This document shows, piece by piece, positions 25,702 to 34,704 of a stretch of DNA of 64,000 bases (the first letter of the stretch is position 1; every line of letters starts with the position of its first letter). A program made the position numbers and the translations under genes. Source of the DNA: Virgibacillus_N oceani_A (GTDB lineage Bacteria > Bacillota > Bacilli > Bacillales > Amphibacillaceae); the NCBI GenBank assembly GCA_041521345.1, contig JBGOHB010000018.1; one strand, written 5' to 3'. The notes beneath the pieces were generated by a model that worked only from the letters and a program-made list of their open reading frames with translations, made no database searches and was not told the DNA's origin.

Positions 25702-26439
25702 TTATCCCTTTATATAATACATTAATATACCTGTGGCAACACTCACATTGAGTGATTCCGCCTTCCCGGAGATAGGAATATTTACAATTTCATCAGCAGC
25801 TTCAAGCAGTTCTTCTTTCACACCGGCTCCTTCATTGCCAATAAGCAATGCTGTCTTTTCAGGGACTTCAAGGTTATTAAATTGCATCGCCCCCTTAAGC
25901 GCTGTTGCCCATACTTTAACATCATTATGCTGCAATTTGGTTATTTCCTCTTTAAGATCATTTTGGCGGATTGGTATATGAAAAAGGGATCCCTGTGTTG
26001 CACGAATTACTTTTTCATTATAAACATCTACCGTATCCATTCCTAAAATTACTCCTGCCACACCAAAGGCATCAGCTGTTCGGATGATGGTTCCCAAGTT
26101 CCCTGGATCTTGTACAGCATCAATAAGCAATACAAATTTACCTTCCATCGCCTGCGTTTCTTTCATCTCCACAACAGCTGCAATTCCCTGTGGTGTTTTA
26201 GTCTGTGATATCCCGTTAAAAACATGTTCACTCACTTCAGCGGTCGGTAACTGGTTAATCCGGTCTGGAAGTATTACATCATGTTGGACTATAACTTCCC
26301 GGATAACCCAGTTGCTGTTCATGGCCTCCTCCAGCAAATGGAAGCCTTCAATGAGAAAAGTATTTGTTTTCATTCGATCCTTCCGTTTATGTAATTTTTT
26401 CCACGCTTTTACTTTTTCATTTCTTACCGATGTGATCAT
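25702..26439 (-). CDS. ysgA: SpoU-family RNA 2'-O-methyltransferase YsgA
   Basis: A SPOUT-class RNA methyltransferase of 245 residues. The N-terminal substrate-binding domain (ITSVRNEKVKAWKKLHKRKDR) is followed by the SpoU catalytic motifs: QDPGNLGTIIRTADAFG, LLIGNEGAGV and IPISGKAESLNVSVA. Exact RNA target unknown; rRNA is usual. I chose the ATG at 26439 because a GAGG site precedes it; ATGs at 26454 and 26448 lie too close to the site. Position next to pheS and opposite sspI matches B. subtilis. Confidence 0.88.
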   Translation of the reverse strand: MITSVRNEKVKAWKKLHKRKDRMKTNTFLIEGFHLLEEAMNSNWVIREVIVQHDVILPDRINQLPTAEVSEHVFNGISQTKTPQGIAAVVEMKETQAMEGKFVLLIDAVQDPGNLGTIIRTADAFGVAGVILGMDTVDVYNEKVIRATQGSLFHIPIRQNDLKEEITKLQHNDVKVWATALKGAMQFNNLEVPEKTALLIGNEGAGVKEELLEAADEIVNIPISGKAESLNVSVATGILMYYIKG

Positions 26440-26570
26440 CTTGTTCATCCTCATTTACCGATTGTTCTATTATCATACATATTTTTCTGTACGCGGGTCA
26501 AACTATTACTAACATGGCAGAAAAGATAGTTAATATCTAATTCTGCAGAAGAATTAAAGGGGTGAAAATA

Positions 26571-26792
26571 ATGGATTTAAATTTACGAAAAGCGATTTTA
26601 TCCAACATTGCTTCCAATGATCAGGAACAATTGGAGGCAACAATTGTAGATGCAGTGCAGGCCGGGGAAGAAAAAATGCTGCCCGGACTTGGTGTACTCT
26701 TTGAATTAATATGGAATCAATCTGATGAACAGAATAAGCAAGGTATGATAGAAGCTTTGGAACAGGGAGTTCAGCAAGAGACAACTGAATAG
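26571..26792 (+). CDS. sspI: Small acid-soluble spore protein SspI
   Basis: Spore protein of 73 residues, starting MDLNLRKAILSNIASNDQEQ, which matches the SspI family. It is made in the forespore. GGGGTG precedes the ATG. It is divergent from ysgA, as in B. subtilis. A sigma-G promoter is expected in the 130-bp gap, but I could not fix one with confidence. Confidence 0.9.
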   Translation: MDLNLRKAILSNIASNDQEQLEATIVDAVQAGEEKMLPGLGVLFELIWNQSDEQNKQGMIEALEQGVQQETTE

Positions 26793-26830
26793 CATGGTAT
26801 TTTAATCTCGGTTAAGACATGGAAAATAGG

Positions 26831-27126
26831 AAGCTGGGACAAAACTAGAATTACGATCCAGAATCCGAAAGTTTTACACATTAGCTCCGGCAACATATGG
26901 CCCACCGTAAAGATTTGCGTGAGGAATGGCCTCGGTGAGACCCCATAAGCTAGGGTGGCGCGCGGAGGCTCACCAGCCACCCGCGAAAAAGAAGACGCTG
27001 AAAACGACCAAAGGGAGTTTGAAGAGATGTCGTACTTGTGCCCGTGGTGAAAGCGAAGTATGTAGCCGGAGCGGTGGTGTGAACGAAAGTTCGGATCTTC
27101 CTTGGATTTGTATTGTTTTGTCCCAT
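26831..27126. repeat. Intergenic repeat B, copy 1 (MITE-like, perfect TIRs)
   Basis: About 291 bp bounded by perfect 11-bp inverted repeats TGGGACAAAAC (26835-26845) and GTTTTGTCCCA (27115-27125). The core (AAAGAAGACGCTGAAAACG... GGAGTTTGAAGAGATGTCG... GTGAAAGCGAAG) is shared with 55133-55549 in the opposite orientation and in decayed form with 14702-14748. No transposase is encoded. It lies directly before the accessory ABC operon. Confidence 0.72.
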
Positions 27127-27329
27127 TTTTTTCCGATTTCACACCAAGAATCGGTTACATCTATAAACAGGAAAGAGATATTATTTGTTTTTATAAAATG
27201 ATACTTTTGACCTATTAATCGTTAAATAATATCAACCAAACAACATAATAAATCAATAATATAGGTGAAAAGTATTATTTATTTATTCAAGTTCCCATTT
27301 TAATTCACAAGAATAATAACTGACATTAT

Positions 27330-27358
27330 TTGACTGCCTTTTTTTAAAGTGATATAAA
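27330..27358 (+). promoter_or_regulatory. Sigma-A-type promoter of the accessory ABC operon
   Basis: TTGACT (27330-27335), 17-bp spacer, TATAAA (27353-27358). It would give a leader of about 155 nt before the first gene. Apart from this, 27127-27521 holds nothing recognisable. Confidence 0.6.
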
Positions 27359-27521
27359 TTATAATGGTGCTTTAATGTTATATAATTTCTCATGACAAAT
27401 ACATATAATTGTAAATGGGGATTAGAAAACTTGGCTTGTCGCTAAAAGGATACTTACAGATGCTTATACAGTGAGCTTTTGCGACGGAAGCCTTAGTTGC
27501 CAAAGAGAGGGGAAAATTATT

Positions 27522-29096
27522 ATGGCAGAAGAAACAAAAAAAGGTGCACCAAAAGGCTTAATTGCAATTATTGTAGCAGCAGTAGTTGTGATTGGCGGAG
27601 GTGCAGCAGCAATGATGATGCTGAATCTTGGAGAGAAGGAAAAATACTTTCTGGCTGAAAGGGATACCATTGATTTTATGGTAGAAACAGTCGAGGATCG
27701 TTATGAACCGGAAATGAACTGGCTGAAACATACACAAGAAAATGTGACAGAATCAACCATTGAATTAGCAGCAGAATACAATGACCCATTTGGCGGTTCT
27801 GGAACAATGGGAATGGATCCGTCACAAATTATTAACAACTCCAGTCTCACGATAACTAGTGCAACGGATATGGAAAATGAGGAGTTGTCAGCTGAATTAC
27901 TTGCAAATATTGGAGGAATAGAGGTTGACGGGATTAATTTTCACTTAACTTCTGAACGGGTATTACTTGGTTTGCCTTTTTTAGAAGAAATCTTGCAATT
28001 GATGGATGAAGATTTTGGTCCTCTATTGCATGAATTTGATCCTGCTACTTTTACAGGGGAAGAGACACTGGGCCTGGACTCTGTATTTGATGGTACTAGC
28101 GGTTTCCTCACTGAAGAGGATCTGGAACATTTTCAGGAAGAATATCTGGAAATGATCTTTGAAGAATTACCTGAAAGCGCGTTTACCAGTGAGGATGAAG
28201 CTACACAGATTATGGGGGAATCCCTTGATACAGAGAAAATAACATTGCATCTTACGGAAGAAGAAATGAAAGAGCTTATTAATCTAGTTATTGCCAAAAT
28301 GCAGGAAGATGAGAGATTAAAAGAATTAATGCGTGAACAATTTAATCCATTAGTTGCCACTGATCCAATGATGGATCAGGAAATTGACAGGATGATCAGC
28401 GAATTTGAAGAAGGACTGGAAGATGCAGAGGAAGCTGTTGAAAATTTGTATATACCTGAAGGACTGACATCTACCCTTTGGGTTCATAATGACCTGGTTG
28501 CAAAGCGTGACTTTGAAGTTTCCATAGGCTCCTCCGAGGATGACCTGGTTACATTCAATGTGGCGGGTGAACAGCTATTGGATACCTCCAGCCAATCATT
28601 CGATTATGAGCTCAGCTTTTCTGATCCTTCAGATGAAGGCAGCATGAATATTTCCGGAGATCTATCATCAGAGGATGAGAGAATAGAAGACACAATTACA
28701 CTAACTATTCCGAATGTAGTACAATTAAGCTATAATGGATCAGAAACGCTTGTAGATGGAACACGAGATTTTGAACGTACTTTTTCTTTTGATGATGACT
28801 TCAGTAACGGCAGTCTCATCTGGAGTGGTTCAGCAACCTATGACAATGACCAAATGAACTCAGAACATGAAATTTCCGTGGATGGAACCGATGTCGACCC
28901 GGACATGTTTGGGTTTTTCATGACGATAGACTCACAAACTATTGATGGTGTGGAAATACCTGATGAAGAAAATGTGAGAGATGTAGGAAGCATGAATGCC
29001 GACGAGCTTATGAACTATTTTGAAATGGAAGTAACACCACAGTTCCAGCAGTGGCTAATGGGAATCATGTCGGAAGGCGGCAGCGTCGGGTTTTAA
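27522..29096 (+). CDS. Large acidic membrane-anchored protein, unknown function
   Basis: A 524-residue protein I do not recognise with certainty. A short N-terminal stretch (MAEETKKGAPKG) is followed by one transmembrane segment (LIAIIVAAVVVIGGGAAAMMML), then a long, very acidic region that should face outside. There is no cysteine lipobox. The C-terminal part is beta-rich with D/S-rich strands, somewhat like DUF945-type surface proteins, but that is only a resemblance. The start at 27522 follows GAGAGGGG. It is followed 27 bases later by two ABC-2 permeases and an ATPase, so it may be an extracytoplasmic partner of that transporter. Confidence 0.7.
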   Translation: MAEETKKGAPKGLIAIIVAAVVVIGGGAAAMMMLNLGEKEKYFLAERDTIDFMVETVEDRYEPEMNWLKHTQENVTESTIELAAEYNDPFGGSGTMGMDPSQIINNSSLTITSATDMENEELSAELLANIGGIEVDGINFHLTSERVLLGLPFLEEILQLMDEDFGPLLHEFDPATFTGEETLGLDSVFDGTSGFLTEEDLEHFQEEYLEMIFEELPESAFTSEDEATQIMGESLDTEKITLHLTEEEMKELINLVIAKMQEDERLKELMREQFNPLVATDPMMDQEIDRMISEFEEGLEDAEEAVENLYIPEGLTSTLWVHNDLVAKRDFEVSIGSSEDDLVTFNVAGEQLLDTSSQSFDYELSFSDPSDEGSMNISGDLSSEDERIEDTITLTIPNVVQLSYNGSETLVDGTRDFERTFSFDDDFSNGSLIWSGSATYDNDQMNSEHEISVDGTDVDPDMFGFFMTIDSQTIDGVEIPDEENVRDVGSMNADELMNYFEMEVTPQFQQWLMGIMSEGGSVGF

Positions 29097-29123
29097 TTTT
29101 ACTGAGAGATAGGAAGTGGTCGA

Positions 29124-30347
29124 ATGCAGTTCGTCCAAAAGCTTCAATTATTCATTTCAAATAATGTTAAGCAGCTCCAGAGGAAGTGGCTATCACTTCC
29201 TCTTCTTTTGCTTTTTCCCATTGTTATAGTTGGACTTGTCGTTGCCATTATTATTACTTTTTTTATTCAAGATGATCAGGAAACATTACATATTGGTCTT
29301 GTTGACTTGGACAATACGAAAGAAACGCAATTAGTAGTACAGTTAATGGAAGAAGCATCACAGCTGGGAGAATATATACAAATACATAGCATGACAGAAT
29401 TGGAAGCAGAATCAGCTATTGAGGAAGATGGTATCAGTTCCTATATTACCCTGCCGGAAGCATTTACAAATAATTTATATCAGGGAAATTCGGTGGAAAT
29501 GCCGATCATTGGAAATCCCCATCAGCCGATCCAAAGTTACATTATTAATGAATTGATTGAAAGTGTTGCCAGACATATCCGTGCTTCCCAGGCAAACATA
29601 CTTACTATTAATCACTATGCCGGCGAAATGGACATGGGCGGTGAAGCTAGAAATGATCTATTGTTTGAACAGTTTCAAGAATTTGTGTTTTATACGATTG
29701 GGAAAGATAGAATATTAACAGAAAGAGAAATTGAAAACGTGGCGACTTCACAACCGCTGAATTATTTCAGTATGTCAGGCTGGTTTATCATTTTAACCAT
29801 CTGGCTTATCACTATCTACACTTTCCTGAGCAGAGAAGATACGGTGAAAATGAAGAATCGGATGAAGCTGTATGGTGTGATGGAAATACAGCAGATCCTG
29901 GCAAGGGTATTTGTCACGCTGGCAGTCGCTATTCTTTTTGCCGGCGGGCTGTTTTTGTTATTTTATATATTATTGGAGTGGGACCTTACAGGAGCCAATT
30001 TCAGCAGAGTGGCTGGGATTACCATTTTGTACAGTCTTTTGTTCCTTACTTCTTTATCTATTATTGAAGTGCTGATTACTTCTCAAAAATTACGGCTTTT
30101 ATTTCAAGCTTTATTTACGACTGCCGTATTACTGTTTAGTGGGGCGCTGGTTCCGACGATTTATTTTCCACTAAGTCTCCAGAATTTCCTTGATTACATC
30201 TTTTCCGCAGAAACTTTTTTCTGGCTGCAGGAAATTATCGTTCACCAGCGCTTTTATGCTGACTTTAACCCCCTGCTGTTGATGAGTGGAATCGGTTTGT
30301 TCCTTTTACTTGGAATATCCATCGGAAAGGAGCGGATACAATCATGA
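29124..30347 (+). CDS. ABC-2 type transporter permease (first subunit)
   Basis: Membrane protein of 407 residues with ABC-2 exporter topology: one N-terminal transmembrane segment (about residues 25-48), a large extracytoplasmic domain of about 170 residues, then five to six C-terminal segments. No substrate can be read from the sequence. GGAAGTGG precedes the ATG. It overlaps the next permease gene by four bases (ATGA), so the two probably form a heterodimer. Confidence 0.82.
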   Translation: MQFVQKLQLFISNNVKQLQRKWLSLPLLLLFPIVIVGLVVAIIITFFIQDDQETLHIGLVDLDNTKETQLVVQLMEEASQLGEYIQIHSMTELEAESAIEEDGISSYITLPEAFTNNLYQGNSVEMPIIGNPHQPIQSYIINELIESVARHIRASQANILTINHYAGEMDMGGEARNDLLFEQFQEFVFYTIGKDRILTEREIENVATSQPLNYFSMSGWFIILTIWLITIYTFLSREDTVKMKNRMKLYGVMEIQQILARVFVTLAVAILFAGGLFLLFYILLEWDLTGANFSRVAGITILYSLLFLTSLSIIEVLITSQKLRLLFQALFTTAVLLFSGALVPTIYFPLSLQNFLDYIFSAETFFWLQEIIVHQRFYADFNPLLLMSGIGLFLLLGISIGKERIQS

Positions 30348-31477
30348 TCTCTATATTAAAAATGCGTCTCTTACACTGGAGAAAACAAGTGCTAACCTTG
30401 TTATTCTGGCTCCTGTTTCCGATGGTTGCGACGATCAGTGTTATGTATATAACAAGTAACGTTCAGGAAGATAGTGAAATTCCCGTTGGAGTCGTGATGG
30501 AAGAAGACTCCATGCTGGCAAATGAGCTGGTAGAGTCTATCATGCAGACAGATTTCATACGTGTAGAGGAAATGACGGAAAAAGAGGCACTGCGTTCCTT
30601 GGAAATGCATGAACTCGATAGTGTATTTGTCATCCGGGATGGGTATCAGGATCAAGTAGAACGTGGGACAAGGAATCGTTTACTCATGACCTATCAGTCG
30701 GACTTGTCCTTTGCCTATACCCCCGTCTCAGAAATGATTATCTCTTATGTCCAGCAGGATACAGGCAGGTCAAAGGCTGCATATACTGTTTTAGATTTAA
30801 GCGAAGCCTATGACATTGCAAACCTATGGTCATGGGAAGAAGTGGTTGCCAAAAGCAAGGAGGTAGAAGCAGAGGAAAATTTGCTGCAAACCGCTTTTTC
30901 CTTTCAGGGTGCTGTACCTGATTCTTCAGATGGAAATATGATCCTGTTAGATGCGTGGGGACTATGGACTGTGTTCAGCATACTGGCCGCACTGCTGTTA
31001 TTCGACTGGTTAATAAAAGAACGAAGAAATAATCTTTATCCGAGATTCATTTTCTTCCGGATTTCCTTTAAACTTTATTTAATGCTAAATGCTTTGATCT
31101 ATACACTGTTATTTCTCATATTTGATTTCCTTACCGTTTTCACCTTTCATATATTCTTAGGAGGAGAACTTAGCTGGTTTTTTCTTTTCGTATTGATTAG
31201 CTATCGATTCATGCTTAACACCGGCGTCTTTTTGTTCACGATGCTGTTTAGAAGTGTTTCTATGTTTTATACTGTTTCATTTGCACTTACATTATTAATA
31301 GCTATTATAAGCGGCGCTGTATTACCAACAGAAGGACTAACGAATAGAATATCCTTGCTGGAAATTTTAAATCCGTTCAGGGCATTTTTGAACGGAGAAG
31401 CGAGCCTGATATGGTTGCTGATTTTCCTTCTTTTCATCGGTCTTTGGTTCATCAGAAAGGAGAAAGCATATGCTTGA
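30344..31477 (+). CDS. ABC-2 type transporter permease (second subunit)
   Basis: A 377-residue membrane protein with the same layout as its upstream neighbour: N-terminal segment (VLTLLFWLLFPMVATISVMY), an extracytoplasmic domain of about 175 residues, then about six C-terminal segments. It overlaps the preceding gene by 4 bp and the ATPase gene by 8 bp, which fits a single complex made in fixed ratio. Confidence 0.82.
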   Translation: MISILKMRLLHWRKQVLTLLFWLLFPMVATISVMYITSNVQEDSEIPVGVVMEEDSMLANELVESIMQTDFIRVEEMTEKEALRSLEMHELDSVFVIRDGYQDQVERGTRNRLLMTYQSDLSFAYTPVSEMIISYVQQDTGRSKAAYTVLDLSEAYDIANLWSWEEVVAKSKEVEAEENLLQTAFSFQGAVPDSSDGNMILLDAWGLWTVFSILAALLLFDWLIKERRNNLYPRFIFFRISFKLYLMLNALIYTLLFLIFDFLTVFTFHIFLGGELSWFFLFVLISYRFMLNTGVFLFTMLFRSVSMFYTVSFALTLLIAIISGAVLPTEGLTNRISLLEILNPFRAFLNGEASLIWLLIFLLFIGLWFIRKEKAYA

Positions 31478-32144
31478 AGTTAACGCGTTGTCAAAAGAAT
31501 ATGGTAAAAAAACTATTTTGGAAGCCATTAGTTTACGTGTGGAAAAGGGAGAAATTATTGGGCTTGTTGGCGAAAACGGTGCTGGAAAGTCCACATTATT
31601 AAATATATTGGCTACACTTCAGGTACCAACCGATGGGAACCTTACTTTAAAAGCATTAGATTATAATAAGCATTATAAATTACTGCGGAAACAAATTGGC
31701 TATGTTCCTCAGGATATTGCGATCTGGGAGGAATTCACGGTAGAAGAAAATATGCTATTTTTCGAGAAATTATCTTGGAAAAGAAAAACAAATCAAGAAT
31801 TAAGGCAGCTTTGCCTTGATATGAAGCTGGAAAAGTGGAAAGAACCGGTAAAAAAATTGTCCGGAGGGATGAAACGGAAATTAAATTTGGCAATCAGCCT
31901 TATCCATGACCCAGAGCTGTTATTGCTAGACGAGCCAACCGTCGGAATTGACTTGAAATCAAGAAAGGAAATAGGAAGTTATTTAAAAGATCAAGCTAAT
32001 CAACGTGGAAGAGCAATTGTTTACACCTCCCATGATATGGATGAGATCATCTCGCTTTGTGATAGGGTAATATGTATCGGAGAAGATCCTTTCTATGAAG
32101 AAATTTTACAAAGTTCCGGAAAGAAAATCATCTCTTTTTCCTGA
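31470..32144 (+). CDS. ABC transporter ATPase, ABC-2 exporter type
   Basis: ATPase of 224 residues with Walker A GENGAGKST, signature LSGGMKRKLNLA, Walker B LLLLDEPTVGID and switch His in YTSHDMDE. It lacks the C-terminal extension seen in longer drug or bacteriocin ATPases. It drives the two upstream permeases. Antimicrobial-peptide export or immunity, or transport of an envelope component, are the usual roles of such systems; none is shown here. Confidence 0.88.
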   Translation: MLEVNALSKEYGKKTILEAISLRVEKGEIIGLVGENGAGKSTLLNILATLQVPTDGNLTLKALDYNKHYKLLRKQIGYVPQDIAIWEEFTVEENMLFFEKLSWKRKTNQELRQLCLDMKLEKWKEPVKKLSGGMKRKLNLAISLIHDPELLLLDEPTVGIDLKSRKEIGSYLKDQANQRGRAIVYTSHDMDEIISLCDRVICIGEDPFYEEILQSSGKKIISFS

Positions 32145-32189
32145 AAACTTTGATTCCGGCAGATTCTATTGTAAAATAAAGTGAAACAT

Positions 32190-32441
32190 CATTCAGTGGG
32201 GGTTTAGGCCTACAGGACGTAGGTCATGCAGACGTCACCACAATGTTTTTCGGTGGGGCGAGGAACCCACTGTACCGTAGCCCCAGGACGTGGCGATTTT
32301 AGTCTGCGTTCCCATCCCCCACTGAATGTTAGTTGAACCAATCGGGCCGTTACTGGCTGTTGGATCTCCCATTTAGAATTTTCTTGATTCCTTCATTCTT
32401 GTAGTGGAAGTCTTACAGCCAGTTACACTGCGATAAATTTA
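32190..32441. repeat. Intergenic repeat A, copy 2 (with TIR-bounded hairpin module)
   Basis: A 139-bp hairpin module with perfect 13-bp ends CATTCAGTGGGGG (32190-32202) and CCCCCACTGAATG (32316-32328) is followed by the repeat A flank (32326-32438). Internal helices pair 32228-32233 with 32302-32307, 32238-32241 with 32290-32293, and 32255-32259 with 32280-32284. The flank runs straight through the point where copy 1 carries its insert. It ends at the ribosome site of the lytic transglycosylase gene. The rest of 32145-32456 holds nothing else. Confidence 0.8.
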
Positions 32442-32456
32442 GAGGAGAGGAACGAT

Positions 32457-33071
32457 ATGGAAATAAGAGATTTACAGCAACTTATACAACATCAGGCAAT
32501 GTCTGTTCTTACTGGAAATGACAAATTGTATTCCGGTCAGGCTTCCATGGGAGATTCGTCATTCCAACAACTATTGCAGCAAAAAATTAATCAGGCTCAA
32601 ACAATGCAATCATCATTACCAGCTCAAGGAAACCCAATGGCCATACCGGGAATACCAAATGCAGCCAATGATTCCATAACGCAAGCTGCAGCACCTGCGT
32701 CTTTTAATACATATATTCAGGAAGCAGCGAATGAGTACGGCATCGATGAGAACCTGATTCACGCTGTAATTAAAACAGAGTCAAATTATAATTTGAATGC
32801 CAGAAGTAGTGCGGGTGCTGAAGGATTGATGCAATTAATGCCGGCAACTGCCAGAGGGTTGGGAGTCGCGAATGCCTTTGATCCACAGCAAAACGTACAT
32901 GGCGGAACAAAATATTTAAGTCAAATGCTCAAGCGTTATAACGGAAATATGGAGCTGGCTCTTGCCGCCTATAATGCAGGACCTGGTAATGTTGATAAGT
33001 ATCAGGGGATTCCTCCTTTTAAGGAAACACAGAATTATGTGCGAAAAGTGATGGATGATTATTTGGCATAA
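32457..33071 (+). CDS. Lytic transglycosylase, SLT domain
   Basis: Peptidoglycan lytic transglycosylase of 204 residues. The C-terminal SLT/goose-lysozyme-like domain begins near residue 90 (YIQEAANEYGIDENLIHAVI), with the catalytic Glu in KTESNYN and the family motifs SSAGAEGLMQLMPATA and LALAAYNAGPGNV. The N-terminal 85 residues are Gln-rich and show no signal peptide, so export is unclear, as for YjbJ of B. subtilis. GAGGAGAGG precedes the ATG and lies at the end of repeat A. Confidence 0.88.
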   Translation: MEIRDLQQLIQHQAMSVLTGNDKLYSGQASMGDSSFQQLLQQKINQAQTMQSSLPAQGNPMAIPGIPNAANDSITQAAAPASFNTYIQEAANEYGIDENLIHAVIKTESNYNLNARSSAGAEGLMQLMPATARGLGVANAFDPQQNVHGGTKYLSQMLKRYNGNMELALAAYNAGPGNVDKYQGIPPFKETQNYVRKVMDDYLA

Positions 33072-33075
33072 AAGT

Positions 33076-33105
33076 AACCTCATTCCAAACAGATGGAATG
33101 AGGTT
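33076..33105. terminator. Bidirectional terminator
   Basis: Perfect 12-bp stem AACCTCATTCCA/TGGAATGAGGTT (33076-33087 with 33094-33105) between the convergent transglycosylase and binding-protein genes. Confidence 0.85.
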
Positions 33106-33111
33106 TGTTTC

Positions 33112-34002
33112 TTAGTTATTTAACCATTCTTCAACGATGCTCCTGTTATCTTCTATCCATGCTTCGGCGCTATCTTCAAATTCTACACCATTTTGTTCAT
33201 ATTCGAACATCATTTCTTCCAAGTCATTAACATCTATGCTCCATTGAGATAGAATATCATATGCTTCAGGATGTTTCTCTTCTATTCCTTTATAGGAAAG
33301 CACATAAACATTGTCGTATTGGTAATGCTCCTGTGTATCCTCAAGGAATTTCAGGTCATGACGTGTAAACATGGAATGCGGACGCCACCCGGTAATAATA
33401 AAAGGCTCCTCAGAGGATATCTTTTCTTCCAATACTGCCAGCATAGCTGCTTCACTTGTAGGCACTAATTCATAGCCTTCCAGATCATAATTATCATCTG
33501 CAAATACTTGCTTAGCTATTTCCACAATACCTGCTCCATCATCAATGGTCACTACTTCACCATCGAATTTTTCAGCATTTCCAGCAAGATCATCTATGGT
33601 TTCCTCTTCCACGTACTCCGGAACGACAAACCCAAGAGGCACCTCTTCATAGGATACAGCTACTTGCTGCAGCGTATCTTCATATTCTTCCCAAAGGGCA
33701 GCTTCAGTATATGGCAGCCATGCATCCATGAAGAAATCAATTTCCTCAGTAGCAAGCCCTTCCCATATTACCGGCTGATCCAAAAGTACAATTTCTACTT
33801 CATAACCTGCTTCTTCTAGTATTTGCTTGGCAATTTCTGTCGGTGCTTCAGTACTTGTCCAAGAAGTTTGGCCAAATACAATTTCACCTTTTTCCGCTTC
33901 GGTCCCTTCTTCATTTTGATCCTGTTCTGCTTCCTCACTATCTGTTCCGCAAGCTCCTATAACAAACAAAGCTGTTAACATCATGATGAATAACCTTTTC
34001 AT
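33112..34002 (-). CDS. Glycine betaine-type substrate-binding lipoprotein
   Basis: OpuAC-type binding protein of 296 residues. The signal peptide ends in the lipobox VIGAC, followed by a Glu/Asp-rich tether. Aromatic ligand-box segments expected for quaternary-ammonium binding are visible: GQTSWTSTEAPTE, FFMDAWLPYTEA and ITGWRPHSMF. No ATPase or permease gene is next to it, so it must borrow a membrane complex or act in sensing. It abuts the isochorismatase-like gene and shares its operon with a GbsR-type regulator. Ligand could be glycine betaine, carnitine or choline. Confidence 0.87.
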   Translation of the reverse strand: MKRLFIMMLTALFVIGACGTDSEEAEQDQNEEGTEAEKGEIVFGQTSWTSTEAPTEIAKQILEEAGYEVEIVLLDQPVIWEGLATEEIDFFMDAWLPYTEAALWEEYEDTLQQVAVSYEEVPLGFVVPEYVEEETIDDLAGNAEKFDGEVVTIDDGAGIVEIAKQVFADDNYDLEGYELVPTSEAAMLAVLEEKISSEEPFIITGWRPHSMFTRHDLKFLEDTQEHYQYDNVYVLSYKGIEEKHPEAYDILSQWSIDVNDLEEMMFEYEQNGVEFEDSAEAWIEDNRSIVEEWLNN

Positions 34003-34683
34003 TTATTTTGACTCTCCCTCTATTTCTTGGTGAATTTTTTTCATGTGATCTCTCATTGTTTCCGGGGTAAATTGCATAGCATCCGTTCCATCCGCCTGAA
34101 AAAAGCTATGGTTTTCCCCTTTTAATTTTTTAATCATATTTGTTGTGTTATATACCTTTAAATTATAGATCCAATTAATCATCGTTAAGACTGCTGAAAT
34201 ATGTGCACCTTCATTTGTAGCAGTGATCATATCCTCTATGAGATGAACATGATAATCCCTAAAATATGCATCATAAACAGTAGTTAATACACAGCCATCG
34301 GTAACGACCCCGCCAACAAGCAGATGCTTTACCCCCATATTCCTCAATAATAAATCCATATTAGTATCATGAAAAGCACTCCAACGGTACTTATCGATTA
34401 TAATATCTTTTTCATTTGGTTTTATTTCGTCTATAACATCAAACTGCTCTGTACCGGTATTATAGAAATATGGCGTGCCATCTTCATTTAAAGGTTCTCC
34501 AATAGAAAGGCCAATGCCATCTTCACGGTTAACCTGCCTTGTATATATAACCGGTAATCCCTTTTCCCTTGCTGTTAATAAGATTTCCTTCGTATTTGCA
34601 GTAACTTGATCCATATTTTGTAAACTGAAATTTGATTCCTTCTGCAAATCTATGAGCAGAAGCGCTGTATTGCTGTTATTCAT
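34003..34683 (-). CDS. Isochorismatase-fold cysteine hydrolase
   Basis: Hydrolase of 226 residues with the family triad Asp12 (LLLIDLQKES), Lys98 (IIIDKYRWSAFHD) and Cys131 in GGVVTDGCVLTTV, including the usual cis-peptide context. This family includes amidases such as nicotinamidase, N-carbamoylsarcosine amidase and carnitinamidase. Given the betaine-binding neighbour and GbsR regulator, an amide of a quaternary-ammonium osmolyte is a reasonable substrate guess, but this is inference. AAGGAG precedes the ATG. Confidence 0.82.
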   Translation of the reverse strand: MNNSNTALLLIDLQKESNFSLQNMDQVTANTKEILLTAREKGLPVIYTRQVNREDGIGLSIGEPLNEDGTPYFYNTGTEQFDVIDEIKPNEKDIIIDKYRWSAFHDTNMDLLLRNMGVKHLLVGGVVTDGCVLTTVYDAYFRDYHVHLIEDMITATNEGAHISAVLTMINWIYNLKVYNTTNMIKKLKGENHSFFQADGTDAMQFTPETMRDHMKKIHQEIEGESK

Positions 34684-34704
34684 GCTGATTTCTCCTTCTG
34701 TACC

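Noticed and set aside
26926..27201. Open frame inside repeat B copy 1, with partial peptide similarity to the frame upstream of phoP
   Set aside because: The peptide similarity follows from nucleotide similarity of the repeats; frames are interrupted or shifted between copies and lack ribosome sites, so coding is not supported.
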